Shown piece after piece: positions 9,294 through 17,430 of a stretch of DNA of 64,000 nt (position 1 is its first letter; each line of letters begins with the position of its first letter). This DNA is from Oscillospiraceae bacterium. Lineage in GTDB: Bacteria > Bacillota > Clostridia > Oscillospirales > Oscillospiraceae. Under the pieces are notes generated by a model. It did no database searches. It was not told where the DNA came from and saw only the letters and a list, made by a program, of their open reading frames with translations. Location of the stretch: assembly GCA_017516065.1 (NCBI GenBank), contig JAFWDQ010000021.1:62001-126000 (forward strand). Direction: 5' to 3'. A program made the position numbers and the translations under genes.

Positions 9294-10718
9294 TCAGTCC
9301 GTGGGCTCCTCCGCCGCCGCGTTGCGGCCGGCGATGCTGCCGTAGACCATGCACTCGGTGATGGCGTTGCCCGCCAGACGGTTGTTGCCGTGGACGCCGC
9401 CGCAGCACTCGCCTGCTGCATAAAATCTCGGGATAGGCTGTCCCGCCGCGTCCAGCACCCGGGCCTTCGTGTCGAACCGCAGACCGCCCATGCAGAAGTG
9501 GATGGAGGGCCACTGGGCAATACCGTAAAACGGTCCCTCCGTCAGGGGGATCATGTGCTCGCTGATGGGCTTGCGGAACTCCGGGTCCTCCCCTGCCGCC
9601 AGATAGCCGTTGTGCTTCTCCACCGTCTCCGGCAGGTCGGGCATGTTCAGCTTCTCCGCCAGCTCCGCTATACTGTCCGCCGCCACGACGCGGCCGATAC
9701 GGACACCGGAATCGATGATTTCCTGCGGCACCGCCAGCGCCTCATAGATGGCGCGGTTCAGGATCGTATAGGTGGGCTTCTCCTTCACGCCCAGGATCTG
9801 GGCGTCGGAGACCTCGTCCCGCCCCCCCAGCTCGCTGACGAAGCGGCGGCCCCGTTTGTCCACGTTCAGGGAGCCGAAGCCGGTGCTGGAGTAAGCGTCC
9901 AGGGCGTGCTTGTCCAGCTTGCCCGTGGCGGGATCGGCCGTGGGGAACAGCTGGATGTAGTTCATGTGGATCACGTCCGCCCCAACAGCCCGGGCAAAGC
10001 GGATGCACTCGCCGGTGGCCCCCAGATGGTTGGAGCAGTTATAGGCGTCGGTGAGATTGGGGTTGAACTGCAGGCGGAATTCCACGTCCCGGGCAAAGCC
10101 GCCGGAAGCCATGATCACGGCCCGGCGCACCCGCAGCTGCACCGTTTTGCCGTCCTGATCCAGCTGAAGGCCCGCCACCGGGGCCGTCTCGCTCTCGCGC
10201 CAGATCCGCGTCACCGCCGTCTTCAGCCGCAGCTCCGCTCCCTTCTGCAGGGCCAGATTCCGCAGGGGATCCGACATAGCGATGCCCTTGTTGCCAATGG
10301 TCAGGTGACTGCGATGGGCGGAATGGCCGCCCATCCGGGGCAGGGTATCGGCAAAGGCCACGCCGGCGTCCACGAACAGATCGACGGCCTCCGGCGCGTG
10401 CTTCGTCATGACCTCCACCAGCTCCGGCACGCTCTCGCCGTCTCCGCCGCGGATGGTATCCTCCATGTGCAGCTGCCAGGAGTCCTCACCCAGGCCCAGC
10501 TTCTGCCGCAGATGCAGCTTGCTGTCGTAGCTGCAGCAGCCGCCGCCGGAGATGATGGAGTTGCCGCCGTAGTGGGGCATCTTCTCCAGAATGACCACCT
10601 GTGCCCCCGCCTCCCGGGCCTGGATCGCCGCCGCCAGGCCGGCGTAGCCGGAGCCGATCACCGCTACGTCCGTGACCTCGTCCCACTGCCGGGGAAGACC
10701 GAATTTCATCTCACTCAT
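9294..10718 (-). CDS. FAD-dependent oxidoreductase, fumarate-reductase/flavocytochrome c flavoprotein type
   Basis: 474 residues. An N-terminal Rossmann motif VAVIGSGYAGLAAAIQAREAG is followed by EKMPHYGGNSIISGGG, the FAD_binding_2 pattern of soluble fumarate reductase, urocanate reductase and 3-ketosteroid dehydrogenase flavoproteins. The C-terminal FAD contacts are GGLRFDTKARVLD and FYAAGECCGGVHGNNRLAGN. No cytochrome, FMN-binding or signal peptide region is attached, so it is a short cytoplasmic member. Three ATGs lie at the start; 10718 is preferred because GAAAGG is nine bases upstream, while the first ATG (10727) touches that site. A substrate cannot be named; the usual H-x-x-M-G-G motif reads HFCMGG. 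Confidence 0.8.
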   Translation of the reverse strand: MSEMKFGLPRQWDEVTDVAVIGSGYAGLAAAIQAREAGAQVVILEKMPHYGGNSIISGGGCCSYDSKLHLRQKLGLGEDSWQLHMEDTIRGGDGESVPELVEVMTKHAPEAVDLFVDAGVAFADTLPRMGGHSAHRSHLTIGNKGIAMSDPLRNLALQKGAELRLKTAVTRIWRESETAPVAGLQLDQDGKTVQLRVRRAVIMASGGFARDVEFRLQFNPNLTDAYNCSNHLGATGECIRFARAVGADVIHMNYIQLFPTADPATGKLDKHALDAYSSTGFGSLNVDKRGRRFVSELGGRDEVSDAQILGVKEKPTYTILNRAIYEALAVPQEIIDSGVRIGRVVAADSIAELAEKLNMPDLPETVEKHNGYLAAGEDPEFRKPISEHMIPLTEGPFYGIAQWPSIHFCMGGLRFDTKARVLDAAGQPIPRFYAAGECCGGVHGNNRLAGNAITECMVYGSIAGRNAAAEEPTD

Positions 10719-10752
10719 CGTTCCCATCCTTTCAGATGATCTGTATTTTTAT

Positions 10753-10781
10753 ATTATAATGTGCCTGCCGCCGGGATGCAA
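10753..10781 (-). promoter_or_regulatory. Sigma-A promoter for the flavoprotein gene
   Basis: On the minus strand TTGCAT, 17 bases, TATAAT. It sits about 35 bases before the chosen start. Confidence 0.7.
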
Positions 10782-10857
10782 GCATAAAGTGACATGGCGG
10801 GCGGCAGTGCCGTCAGTGCTGCCTTAGTGGTTGTCAATAATATTGTTATGTATTCTT

Positions 10858-10907
10858 ATTATGTCAACTAAAGGAGCGCCGTACAGCGCTCCTTTAGTTG
10901 ACATAAT
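10858..10907. repeat. Perfect 22-bp inverted repeat between copper ATPase and flavoprotein genes
   Basis: The left arm (10858-10879) and right arm (10886-10907) are exact reverse complements around a six-base loop. The right arm ends three bases past the copA stop. No clean T tract follows on the minus strand. It may be a long terminator, a regulatory RNA hairpin or a mobile-element remnant. Confidence 0.8.
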
Positions 10908-10910
10908 TTC

Positions 10911-13427
10911 TTAGCGAATGGAAAGGACCTCGTAGTCCTCCGCCTCCACGGCGGCTTTCAGGGCCTCCTGTGCCGCGGAAGCATCGCACCGGACCACGGC
11001 GGTGCCGGTCTCATGGCTCACGGACAGGCAGGTCACACCGGGGACAGATTCCAGAGCCTGCCGGACCGCAGCCTCGCAGTGGGTGCACATCATCCCCTCG
11101 ATCTCCAGGGTCAGGGTCTCCGGCTCAGGCGGAAGCGGCGGAGCTGTCTCTGCCTGCGGGGTGCTTCTCCTCCGCCGGGGCTTGTCCCGGGAGGTATCGT
11201 GCAGATGAAAGAAGTTCAGCCGCAGGGCGTTGGCAACGACGCAGAAGCTGGACAGGCTCATGGCCGCCGCGCCGATCATTGGATTGAGGGTGATCCCCAG
11301 CCGGACATAGGCTCCGGCGGCCAGAGGAATGCAGATGATATTGTAGAAGAAGGCCCAGAAGAGGTTCTGATGGATATTCCGCAGGGTGGCCCGGGACAGC
11401 CGCACGGCGGCGGCCACGTCCCGGAGACTGCTCTTCATCAGCACGATATCAGCCGCGTCCATGGCCACGTCCGTTCCGGCGCCGATGGCGATGCCGATGT
11501 CCGCACGGGTCAGGGCCGGGGCGTCGTTGATGCCGTCCCCCACCATGGCTGCCTTCCCCTGCCGGGCAAGGGCGCGGATGGCCGCCTCCTTACCGTCGGG
11601 CAGGACCTCGGCGATGACATCGTCCACACCGGCCTCACGGCCCACAGCCCGGGCAGTGCGGACGTTGTCGCCGGTGAGCATCACCACGCGCACGCCCATA
11701 TTCTGCAGTTCCCGGATGGCCTCGGGGCTGTCCTCCCGCATCTCATCCGCCACGGCGACGATGCCCAGCAAAACGCCGTCCCGGGCAAACAGCAGCGGTG
11801 TGGCGCCCTCCTGTGCCAGCGTCTCTGCCCGGGCCTGCAGGGACTCCGGTACGGTGAGCTGCTCCGCCATATATCCCATGCTACCGCCCTGGAGCCGGAC
11901 GCCGTCCAGCGACGCCGTGACGCCGCTGCCGGGCAGAGCGGCAAAGTCCGTCACCGGCTCAGGGGCAAGGCGCCGGGCCTGGCTCTCCCGCAGGATGGCC
12001 CGGGCCAACGGGTGTTCGCTGGGGGCCTCAAGCGCGGCCGCAAGCGTGAGCAGCTCCTCCTCCGATGTGCCCGGGGCAGGGACCAGCCGGGTCACTGCGG
12101 GCTCGCCCCGGGTGATGGTGCCGGTCTTGTCCAGGGCAATGATATCCATCTTGCCCGTCTCCTCCAGAGAAACGGCGGTTTTGAACAGGATTCCGTTCTT
12201 CGCGCCCTTGCCGCTGCCCACCATGATGGCCACCGGGGTGGCCAGTCCCAGAGCGCAGGGGCAGGAGATCACCAGCACGGAGATGCCGCGGGCCAGGGCA
12301 TAGCCCGCCGTCTGTCCGATCAGGAGCCACACGATAAAGGTGACCGCGGCGACGGCGATGACCGCCGGTACGAACACGCCGGAGACCCGGTCTGCGATCC
12401 TGGCGATGGGCGCCTTAGTGGCCGCGGCGTCGCTGACCATGCGGATGATCTGGGCCAGCGTGGTGTCCTCCCCCACCCGGGTGGCCTGACAGCGGAGAAA
12501 GCCCGACTGATTGATCGTAGCCGCCGAGACCGGGTCGCCAGGGGCCTTGTCCACGGGGATGCTCTCCCCGGTGAGGGCCGCCTCATTGACGGCGCTGTGG
12601 CCCTCCGTGACGACGCCGTCCACGGGGATGCTCTCCCCGGGGCGCACAACAAAGCTATCGCCGCAGCGCACCTGCTCGACGGGGACCTCCGTCTCCACAC
12701 CGCCTCGCAGGAGAACAGCCGTCTTCGGCGCCAGCTTCATGAGGCCCCGGAGGGCGTCCGTGGTCCGCCCCTTGGAGTAGGACTCCAGCAGCTTGCCCAC
12801 GGTGATGAGGGTCAGGATCATGGCCGCGGATTCAAAATACAGGCTGTGGGTCATGGCGGTGTTCCCGCCGGTCATGGGGCCGGTCATGGCAAACAGCACG
12901 CCGACGCTCCAGCCGAAGGAGACTCCGGCTCCCAGAGCCACGAGGGTGTCCATATTCGGCGCGCCGTGGAAGACGCTGCGGAAACCGCTGATAAAAAACC
13001 GCTGGTTGACCACCATGACGCAGGCAGCCAGAAGCATCTGGAGCAGCCCCAGCGCCATGTGGTTGCCTGCGAAAAAGCGGGGCATGGGCCAGCCCCACAT
13101 GCCGTGGCCCATACCGACGTACATCAGCGGTACCAGCAGGCACAGGGAGACGATGAGCCGCCGCCAGATCCGGGGCGTCTCGCGGTCGGCAAGGGCGTCG
13201 TCCTGTGCACCCGCAGCGGTCTTCTCTGCCCCCTTGAGGGCGGCGCCGTAGCCCGCCTTCTCCACTGCGGCTATCACGGCGCCGGGCGCGGCAGTGCCTT
13301 CCACGCCCATGGAGTTGGTCAGCAGGCTCACCGCGCAGGCGGTGACGCCCGGTAACTGAGAGACCGCCCGCTCCACACGGGCCTGGCACGCCGCGCAGGT
13401 CATGCCGGTGACGGTATACTGTTCCAC
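10911..13427 (-). CDS. copA: Copper-exporting P1B-type ATPase with HMA domains at both ends
   Basis: 838 residues. It pumps Cu(I) across the membrane using ATP. An N-terminal heavy-metal-associated domain has the pair CAAC (residues 11-14); the membrane metal site is CPC in ISCPCALGLATP (near 385-392); the phosphorylated motif DKTGT is near 430; TGDN and GDGINDAPAL follow. A second HMA domain with MCTHC near residue 778 lies at the C-terminus, an uncommon position. A GTG start at 13427 is chosen because GAGGAGG sits six bases upstream and the HMA fold begins right after; an upstream ATG at 13490 would add 21 basic residues without a ribosome site. No CopY/CsoR gene or separate CopZ is adjacent. 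Confidence 0.93.
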   Translation of the reverse strand: MEQYTVTGMTCAACQARVERAVSQLPGVTACAVSLLTNSMGVEGTAAPGAVIAAVEKAGYGAALKGAEKTAAGAQDDALADRETPRIWRRLIVSLCLLVPLMYVGMGHGMWGWPMPRFFAGNHMALGLLQMLLAACVMVVNQRFFISGFRSVFHGAPNMDTLVALGAGVSFGWSVGVLFAMTGPMTGGNTAMTHSLYFESAAMILTLITVGKLLESYSKGRTTDALRGLMKLAPKTAVLLRGGVETEVPVEQVRCGDSFVVRPGESIPVDGVVTEGHSAVNEAALTGESIPVDKAPGDPVSAATINQSGFLRCQATRVGEDTTLAQIIRMVSDAAATKAPIARIADRVSGVFVPAVIAVAAVTFIVWLLIGQTAGYALARGISVLVISCPCALGLATPVAIMVGSGKGAKNGILFKTAVSLEETGKMDIIALDKTGTITRGEPAVTRLVPAPGTSEEELLTLAAALEAPSEHPLARAILRESQARRLAPEPVTDFAALPGSGVTASLDGVRLQGGSMGYMAEQLTVPESLQARAETLAQEGATPLLFARDGVLLGIVAVADEMREDSPEAIRELQNMGVRVVMLTGDNVRTARAVGREAGVDDVIAEVLPDGKEAAIRALARQGKAAMVGDGINDAPALTRADIGIAIGAGTDVAMDAADIVLMKSSLRDVAAAVRLSRATLRNIHQNLFWAFFYNIICIPLAAGAYVRLGITLNPMIGAAAMSLSSFCVVANALRLNFFHLHDTSRDKPRRRRSTPQAETAPPLPPEPETLTLEIEGMMCTHCEAAVRQALESVPGVTCLSVSHETGTAVVRCDASAAQEALKAAVEAEDYEVLSIR

Positions 13428-13494
13428 GGTGCGCCTCCTCTCTCGCTTCCGGGCGTATTGCTGCATTGTAGCCTCTGCTAACAGCTTCACACTT

Positions 13495-13522
13495 ATTATA
13501 CCATTTTTTTGTCACGATGCAA
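13495..13522 (-). promoter_or_regulatory. Promoter for the copper ATPase gene
   Basis: On the minus strand TTGCAT, a 16-base spacer and TATAAT with an extended TGG. No CopY-type TACAnnTGTA operator is seen around it. Confidence 0.6.
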
Positions 13523-13545
13523 GCAGGCGGGAATCGAAACATGAA

Positions 13546-13580
13546 CGGCCCCGCTGCGGCAGGTCTCCGCAGCGGGGCCG
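13546..13580 (-). terminator. GC-rich hairpin after the C11 peptidase gene
   Basis: CGGCCCCGCTGCGG pairs perfectly with CCGCAGCGGGGCCG around a seven-base loop, 40 bases after the peptidase stop. The following T content is modest (TTCATGTTTCG). Confidence 0.65.
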
Positions 13581-13619
13581 GGTGCTGAATCACAGGTAAC
13601 TGTCGTCAATATAATTGAA

Positions 13620-15284
13620 TCAGACGGCAGCGCCTGCCGGGGCCGGGACGGACTCGAAATACTCCTCCGCCATCTCTGCATCGGCCTCGGGAGGCACATC
13701 CTGGGTGGTGTCGGGGTCTGCCATCTCCTCAAACCAGGTGTCCGGGATCTCATAGTCCGCCACGTCGTAGTAGGAGCCGTCCATATAGTCGTACTCGTCG
13801 TAGACCCACCATTCGTCGTCCCAGTAGTCCTCATAGTTCCAGTCGCACCAGCCCCAGAGGTCCTCCTCGGTCCAGTACGCCTCGTCGGCCCAGTGGGTCC
13901 ACCAGGACCAGTCGTAGTCGTCCTCCCAGTTCTCCCAACCGGTCCACTCCTCTTCCCACTCTCCGTAGTCGTAGTATCTGGCGGCGCCGCCGGCTCTGAC
14001 GAACCGGCCCAGCCAGTCCACATACGGCTCGTCAAAGCCGCAGTTGAGGAAGATGATCCGCAGGGTCTTATAGAACAGCTCGCTGCCGTAGGGCAGGGTC
14101 ACGGACAGGCCCGTCAGCCCGGCCTCATCCTCCGTGGAATGGCTGTAGACGATGGCTTTGCCCACGGCGGAGGACAGGGCCGCCGCCTCGTCGGACTCGA
14201 TGTTCTGGGCCACCGCCATGATGTCGGTGATGTTGTAATCGGACAGGCTGTAATCGTCCGCCCGCATGCGCTCCATATACCGTCCCCCGCTCTTCCGGGT
14301 GACCGGCTGACTGTAGTTGCTCTCCAGCAGGGCCGCCTCGTTGGCATAGGCGAAGTCCGTCCATGCGCAGTAGAGGATCTTCATCATGGACTGATCGATG
14401 AGGGACAGAATGGCGGAATCGCCGTACGGGCTGTTCTCATTGGCGGCCACGAAGTCGTCGATCAGGATCTTGGCCAGGTCCACCGTGTCGATGGAGGGAT
14501 CCTTTGCCAGGGCCGTGAGCCAGCCCGTGTAGGACCAGCCGAGGCCGGACTCAAAATCCTCCGACAGGATCATGTAGTCGCAGGCGTCGTACAGAGCGCA
14601 GCAGATCTCCATACAGGACATGATGCAGCAGTCCATGCCGATAAAGTCGAAGTATACGCCGCTGGTGTTCACCGCCAGCTGGATCTCGTCGATGGTCATG
14701 GCGTCACTGGCCGTCTGATGCTCGTCGTAGCCGAAGCCGTACACCGGGCCGCCGCCGTGGTCCCAGAACAGGAGGATGTAACGGTCGGCGGGATAGTTCT
14801 CCGCGCCCCAGGTGATAAAGTCGGACAGAGTGCTGCTGCGGGTGCAGTCAAGCTGCTCCAGGCTGTCATCCACCAGCTGCAGGCCGTTTTCCTTGACCAG
14901 ATACCGCTGTGTGTGGTCGGAGGCGATCCGGAAAAAGCGGTTCCACTGCTTGGTGCCCATGGTCTGGATCAGGATGTTCACGTTTTCGCTGTAGGGCGCG
15001 TCCACCATCTCCGCGATGTCGAGGGTGGCCTCCGAGGCCTGGGTCTCCAGGTTCGATCCGTTTACATAACACAGGATCGTCACTGTTTTGGCGTCCGCTC
15101 CGGTCTGCCTTTCCCGGACAACGTCGGTGCTGTTGACCGCGGTGTTTGCCGTGTTGGCCTCGGCGATGCTCTCCATATCGGACGGCTCCGCGCCTCTCCG
15201 ACCGCAGCCGGACGCCAGCATGGTGATCAGCATCGCCAGAATCAAAAGGAAAAGCCCGGGGCGGACCCGTCTCTCTCTCTTCAT
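13620..15284 (-). CDS. Clostripain-like (C11) cysteine peptidase lipoprotein with Trp/Tyr/acidic tail
   Basis: 554 residues. A lipoprotein signal ends in LASGC at Cys27. The C11 fold (residues about 65-430) shows ILCYVNGSNLE, the catalytic His in FWDHGGG (His176) and the catalytic Cys in FIGMDCC (Cys219 or 220). From residue 442 (DNA 13623-13961) the composition changes to an aromatic and acidic tail with about 16 Trp in the first 80 residues, plus many Tyr, Asp and Glu, before a Pro/Ala/Glu end. Start 15284 is set by AAGGAGG six bases upstream and by the signal. It follows typA by 35 bases, so read-through from typA is possible. Substrate unknown; cell-surface location is inferred. Confidence 0.82.
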   Translation of the reverse strand: MKRERRVRPGLFLLILAMLITMLASGCGRRGAEPSDMESIAEANTANTAVNSTDVVRERQTGADAKTVTILCYVNGSNLETQASEATLDIAEMVDAPYSENVNILIQTMGTKQWNRFFRIASDHTQRYLVKENGLQLVDDSLEQLDCTRSSTLSDFITWGAENYPADRYILLFWDHGGGPVYGFGYDEHQTASDAMTIDEIQLAVNTSGVYFDFIGMDCCIMSCMEICCALYDACDYMILSEDFESGLGWSYTGWLTALAKDPSIDTVDLAKILIDDFVAANENSPYGDSAILSLIDQSMMKILYCAWTDFAYANEAALLESNYSQPVTRKSGGRYMERMRADDYSLSDYNITDIMAVAQNIESDEAAALSSAVGKAIVYSHSTEDEAGLTGLSVTLPYGSELFYKTLRIIFLNCGFDEPYVDWLGRFVRAGGAARYYDYGEWEEEWTGWENWEDDYDWSWWTHWADEAYWTEEDLWGWCDWNYEDYWDDEWWVYDEYDYMDGSYYDVADYEIPDTWFEEMADPDTTQDVPPEADAEMAEEYFESVPAPAGAAV

Positions 15285-15319
15285 GATGATCCTCCTTACC
15301 ATTCTTATCGATCCTCTGT

Positions 15320-17146
15320 TTACTTCCCGCCCTTCAGTGCTTTCATCCGGCGGGCATGGTCCAAAATCCGCTTGCGCAGGCGCAGGTGCTCCGGGGTGAC
15401 TTCCAGCAGCTCGTCGTCCGCCAGAAATTCCAGGCACTGCTCCAGGCTCAGAATCTTCGGCGGCGTCAGCCGCAGGGCCTCGTCGCTGCCGGCGGCCCGC
15501 ATGTTGGTCAGCTGCTTTTTCCGGCAGACGTTGACGGTGATGTCCTCCTGCCGCATGCACTCGCCCACGATCATGCCGCCGTAGACGGCGGTGCCGGGGC
15601 CGATGAACAGCGTGCCCCGCTCCTGTGCGCTCCACAGGCCGTAGGGCACGGCGTCGCCTGTCTCCCAGGCCACCAGAGAACTGCTGTTGCGGCGGTTGAT
15701 TTCGCCCTTAAAGGGGGCGTAGTCATCGAAGACGGAGCTCATGATGCCCTCGCCCCGGGTATCCGTGAGGAATTCGTTCCGGTAGCCGAACAGGCCCCGG
15801 GTGGGGATCAGGAACGTCAGCTTCATCCTGCTGCCCACGGGAGTCATGTCCAGCAGGTCGCCCTTTCGGGAGCCCAGCTTCTCCATGCAGGAACCCACGG
15901 CGTCCGCCGGTACGTCCAGCACCAGCCGCTCGATGGGCTCACATTTCTTGCCGTTTACCTCCCGGTACAGAACGCGGGGCGGCGAAACCTGGAACTCGTA
16001 GCCCTCCCGGCGCATGGTCTCGATGAGGATGGACAGGTGCATCTCTCCCCTGCCGGCCACGTTGAACGCCTCGGTGGTGTCCGTCTCAGAGACCCGGAGG
16101 GACACGTCCTTCAGAGTCTCCCGCATGAGCCGGTCCCGGAGGTTCCGGGAGGTGACATACTTGCCCTCCTTCCCGGCGAAGGGGGAATCGTTGACGGAGA
16201 AGGTCATCTCCATGGTGGGGGCGGAGATCTTCACAAAGGGCAGCGGCTCGGGACAGCTGACGGCGCAGATGGTGTCGCCGATGGAGATGTCCGCGATGCC
16301 AGACAGGGCGATGATGTTGCCGGCAGAGGCCTCCGTCACCGCGGAGCGGCTGAGGTTTTCAAACTGATAGAGATTGGCGGCTTTTGCCTTTCGCGGGGGC
16401 GTGTCCGCGTCGTGGTAGTTGCAGACCAGCACCTCCTGGTTCTGCTTCACCGTGCCCCGCTCGATGCGGCCGATGGCGATGCGGCCCACGAACTCGTTGT
16501 AGTCCACCGAGGACACCAGCATCTGCAGCGGCGCCTCCGTGTCGGCGTCCGGGGCCGGGATGTATTCCAGGATCGTATCGAACAGGGGCTTGAGGTCCGT
16601 GCCCGGCACGTCCGGCGAGAAAGACGCGGTCCCCAGACGGGCGGAGCAGAACAGCGTGGGAGAGTCCAGCTGCTCCACCGTGGCGTCCAGATCCAGCAGA
16701 AGCTCCAGCACCTCGTCCACCACCTCGTGGACCCGCTGGTCCGGCCGGTCGATCTTGTTGACCACCACGATCACCCGGTGGCCCAGCTCCAGGGCCCGGG
16801 AGAGGACGAAGCGGGTCTGTGGCATGGGGCCCTCCGCGGCGTCCACCAGCAGGATGACGCCGTTGACCATCTTCAGGATGCGCTCCACCTCGCCGCCGAA
16901 ATCGGCGTGGCCCGGCGTGTCTACGATGTTGATCTTCGTCTCCCCGTAGCGGACGGCGGTGTTCTTCGCCAGAATGGTGATGCCTCTCTCCCGCTCCAGG
17001 TCGCCGGAATCCATCACCCGCTCCACCACGGCCTGATTGGCCCGGTAGGCGCCGCTCTGCTTGAGCATCTCATCCACCAGAGTCGTCTTTCCGTGGTCGA
17101 CGTGAGCGATGATGGCAACATTGCGCAGACTTGTATCCTGTTTCAT
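15320..17146 (-). CDS. typA: Ribosome-associated GTPase TypA/BipA
   Basis: 608 residues, the normal family length. This translational GTPase acts in 50S assembly and stress adaptation. G1 is AHVDHGKTT near the N-terminus, G2 lies in RERGITI, G3 is DTPGHADFGGEVER, G4 is NKIDRPDQR; the EF-G-like domains and the TypA-specific C-terminal domain follow. The start at 17146 has GGGGA seven bases upstream and matches the family start MKQDTSLRNVAIIAH; an ATG seven codons upstream is less likely. Confidence 0.96.
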   Translation of the reverse strand: MKQDTSLRNVAIIAHVDHGKTTLVDEMLKQSGAYRANQAVVERVMDSGDLERERGITILAKNTAVRYGETKINIVDTPGHADFGGEVERILKMVNGVILLVDAAEGPMPQTRFVLSRALELGHRVIVVVNKIDRPDQRVHEVVDEVLELLLDLDATVEQLDSPTLFCSARLGTASFSPDVPGTDLKPLFDTILEYIPAPDADTEAPLQMLVSSVDYNEFVGRIAIGRIERGTVKQNQEVLVCNYHDADTPPRKAKAANLYQFENLSRSAVTEASAGNIIALSGIADISIGDTICAVSCPEPLPFVKISAPTMEMTFSVNDSPFAGKEGKYVTSRNLRDRLMRETLKDVSLRVSETDTTEAFNVAGRGEMHLSILIETMRREGYEFQVSPPRVLYREVNGKKCEPIERLVLDVPADAVGSCMEKLGSRKGDLLDMTPVGSRMKLTFLIPTRGLFGYRNEFLTDTRGEGIMSSVFDDYAPFKGEINRRNSSSLVAWETGDAVPYGLWSAQERGTLFIGPGTAVYGGMIVGECMRQEDITVNVCRKKQLTNMRAAGSDEALRLTPPKILSLEQCLEFLADDELLEVTPEHLRLRKRILDHARRMKALKGGK

Positions 17147-17186
17147 GGTTCGTTCCCCTTTTTGCATATGGTTATCTGAATATAAT

Positions 17187-17215
17187 ATTATAATGGATTT
17201 CGACGAAATACGCAA
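17187..17215 (-). promoter_or_regulatory. Sigma-A promoter for typA
   Basis: On the minus strand TTGCGT, 17 bases, TATAAT, 40 bases before typA. It faces away from the tRNA promoter. Confidence 0.75.
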
Positions 17216-17224
17216 CTGTTTTCA

Positions 17225-17253
17225 TTGACACTCCGCAGAATTTGGGGTAGAAT
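17225..17253 (+). promoter_or_regulatory. Sigma-A promoter for tRNA-Arg
   Basis: TTGACA, 17 bases, TAGAAT, ending 15 bases before the tRNA. It is a near-consensus stable-RNA promoter. Confidence 0.85.
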
Positions 17254-17268
17254 AATGGTCGTGTTTTT

Positions 17269-17345
17269 GCCCATATAGCTCAGCAGGATAGAGCGGCCGC
17301 CTCCTAAGCGGCAGGCCGAGGGTTCGAATCCCCCTATGGGTGCCA
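17269..17345 (+). tRNA. tRNA-Arg (anticodon CCT), CCA encoded
   Basis: A full cloverleaf can be drawn. Acceptor GCCCATA pairs with TATGGGT (one G-U), D stem is GCTC/GAGC, anticodon stem is GCCGC/GCGGC with loop CTCCTAA giving anticodon CCT for the Arg codon AGG, and the T loop is TTCGAAT. The T stem has one A-C mismatch. CCA is in the DNA. It has its own promoter and terminator. Confidence 0.94.
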
Positions 17346-17346
17346 G

Positions 17347-17390
17347 AAAAAGCGGAAAGCCTTTGAAAATGAAAGGCTTTCCGCTTTTTG
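17347..17390 (+). terminator. Terminator after tRNA-Arg
   Basis: AAAAAGCGGAAAGCCTTT pairs with AAAGGCTTTCCGCTTTTT across a seven-base loop. The symmetric A and T tracts also allow it to terminate the converging minus-strand gene. Confidence 0.9.
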
Positions 17391-17430
17391 TCCTGTGCAT
17401 TGCTGACTGCTCCCGGCAAAGCATATGGCG

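Noticed and set aside
11013..13355. 780-codon plus-strand frame over the copper ATPase
   Set aside because: Shadow of copA, which has all P-type ATPase motifs.
15285..15635. N-terminal extension of the C11 peptidase frame into typA
   Set aside because: It lies inside the typA coding region in another frame, and the signal peptide and AAGGAGG fix the start at 15284.
15356..17179. 607-codon plus-strand frame over typA
   Set aside because: Antisense shadow of a clear TypA; composition is typical of a shadow.
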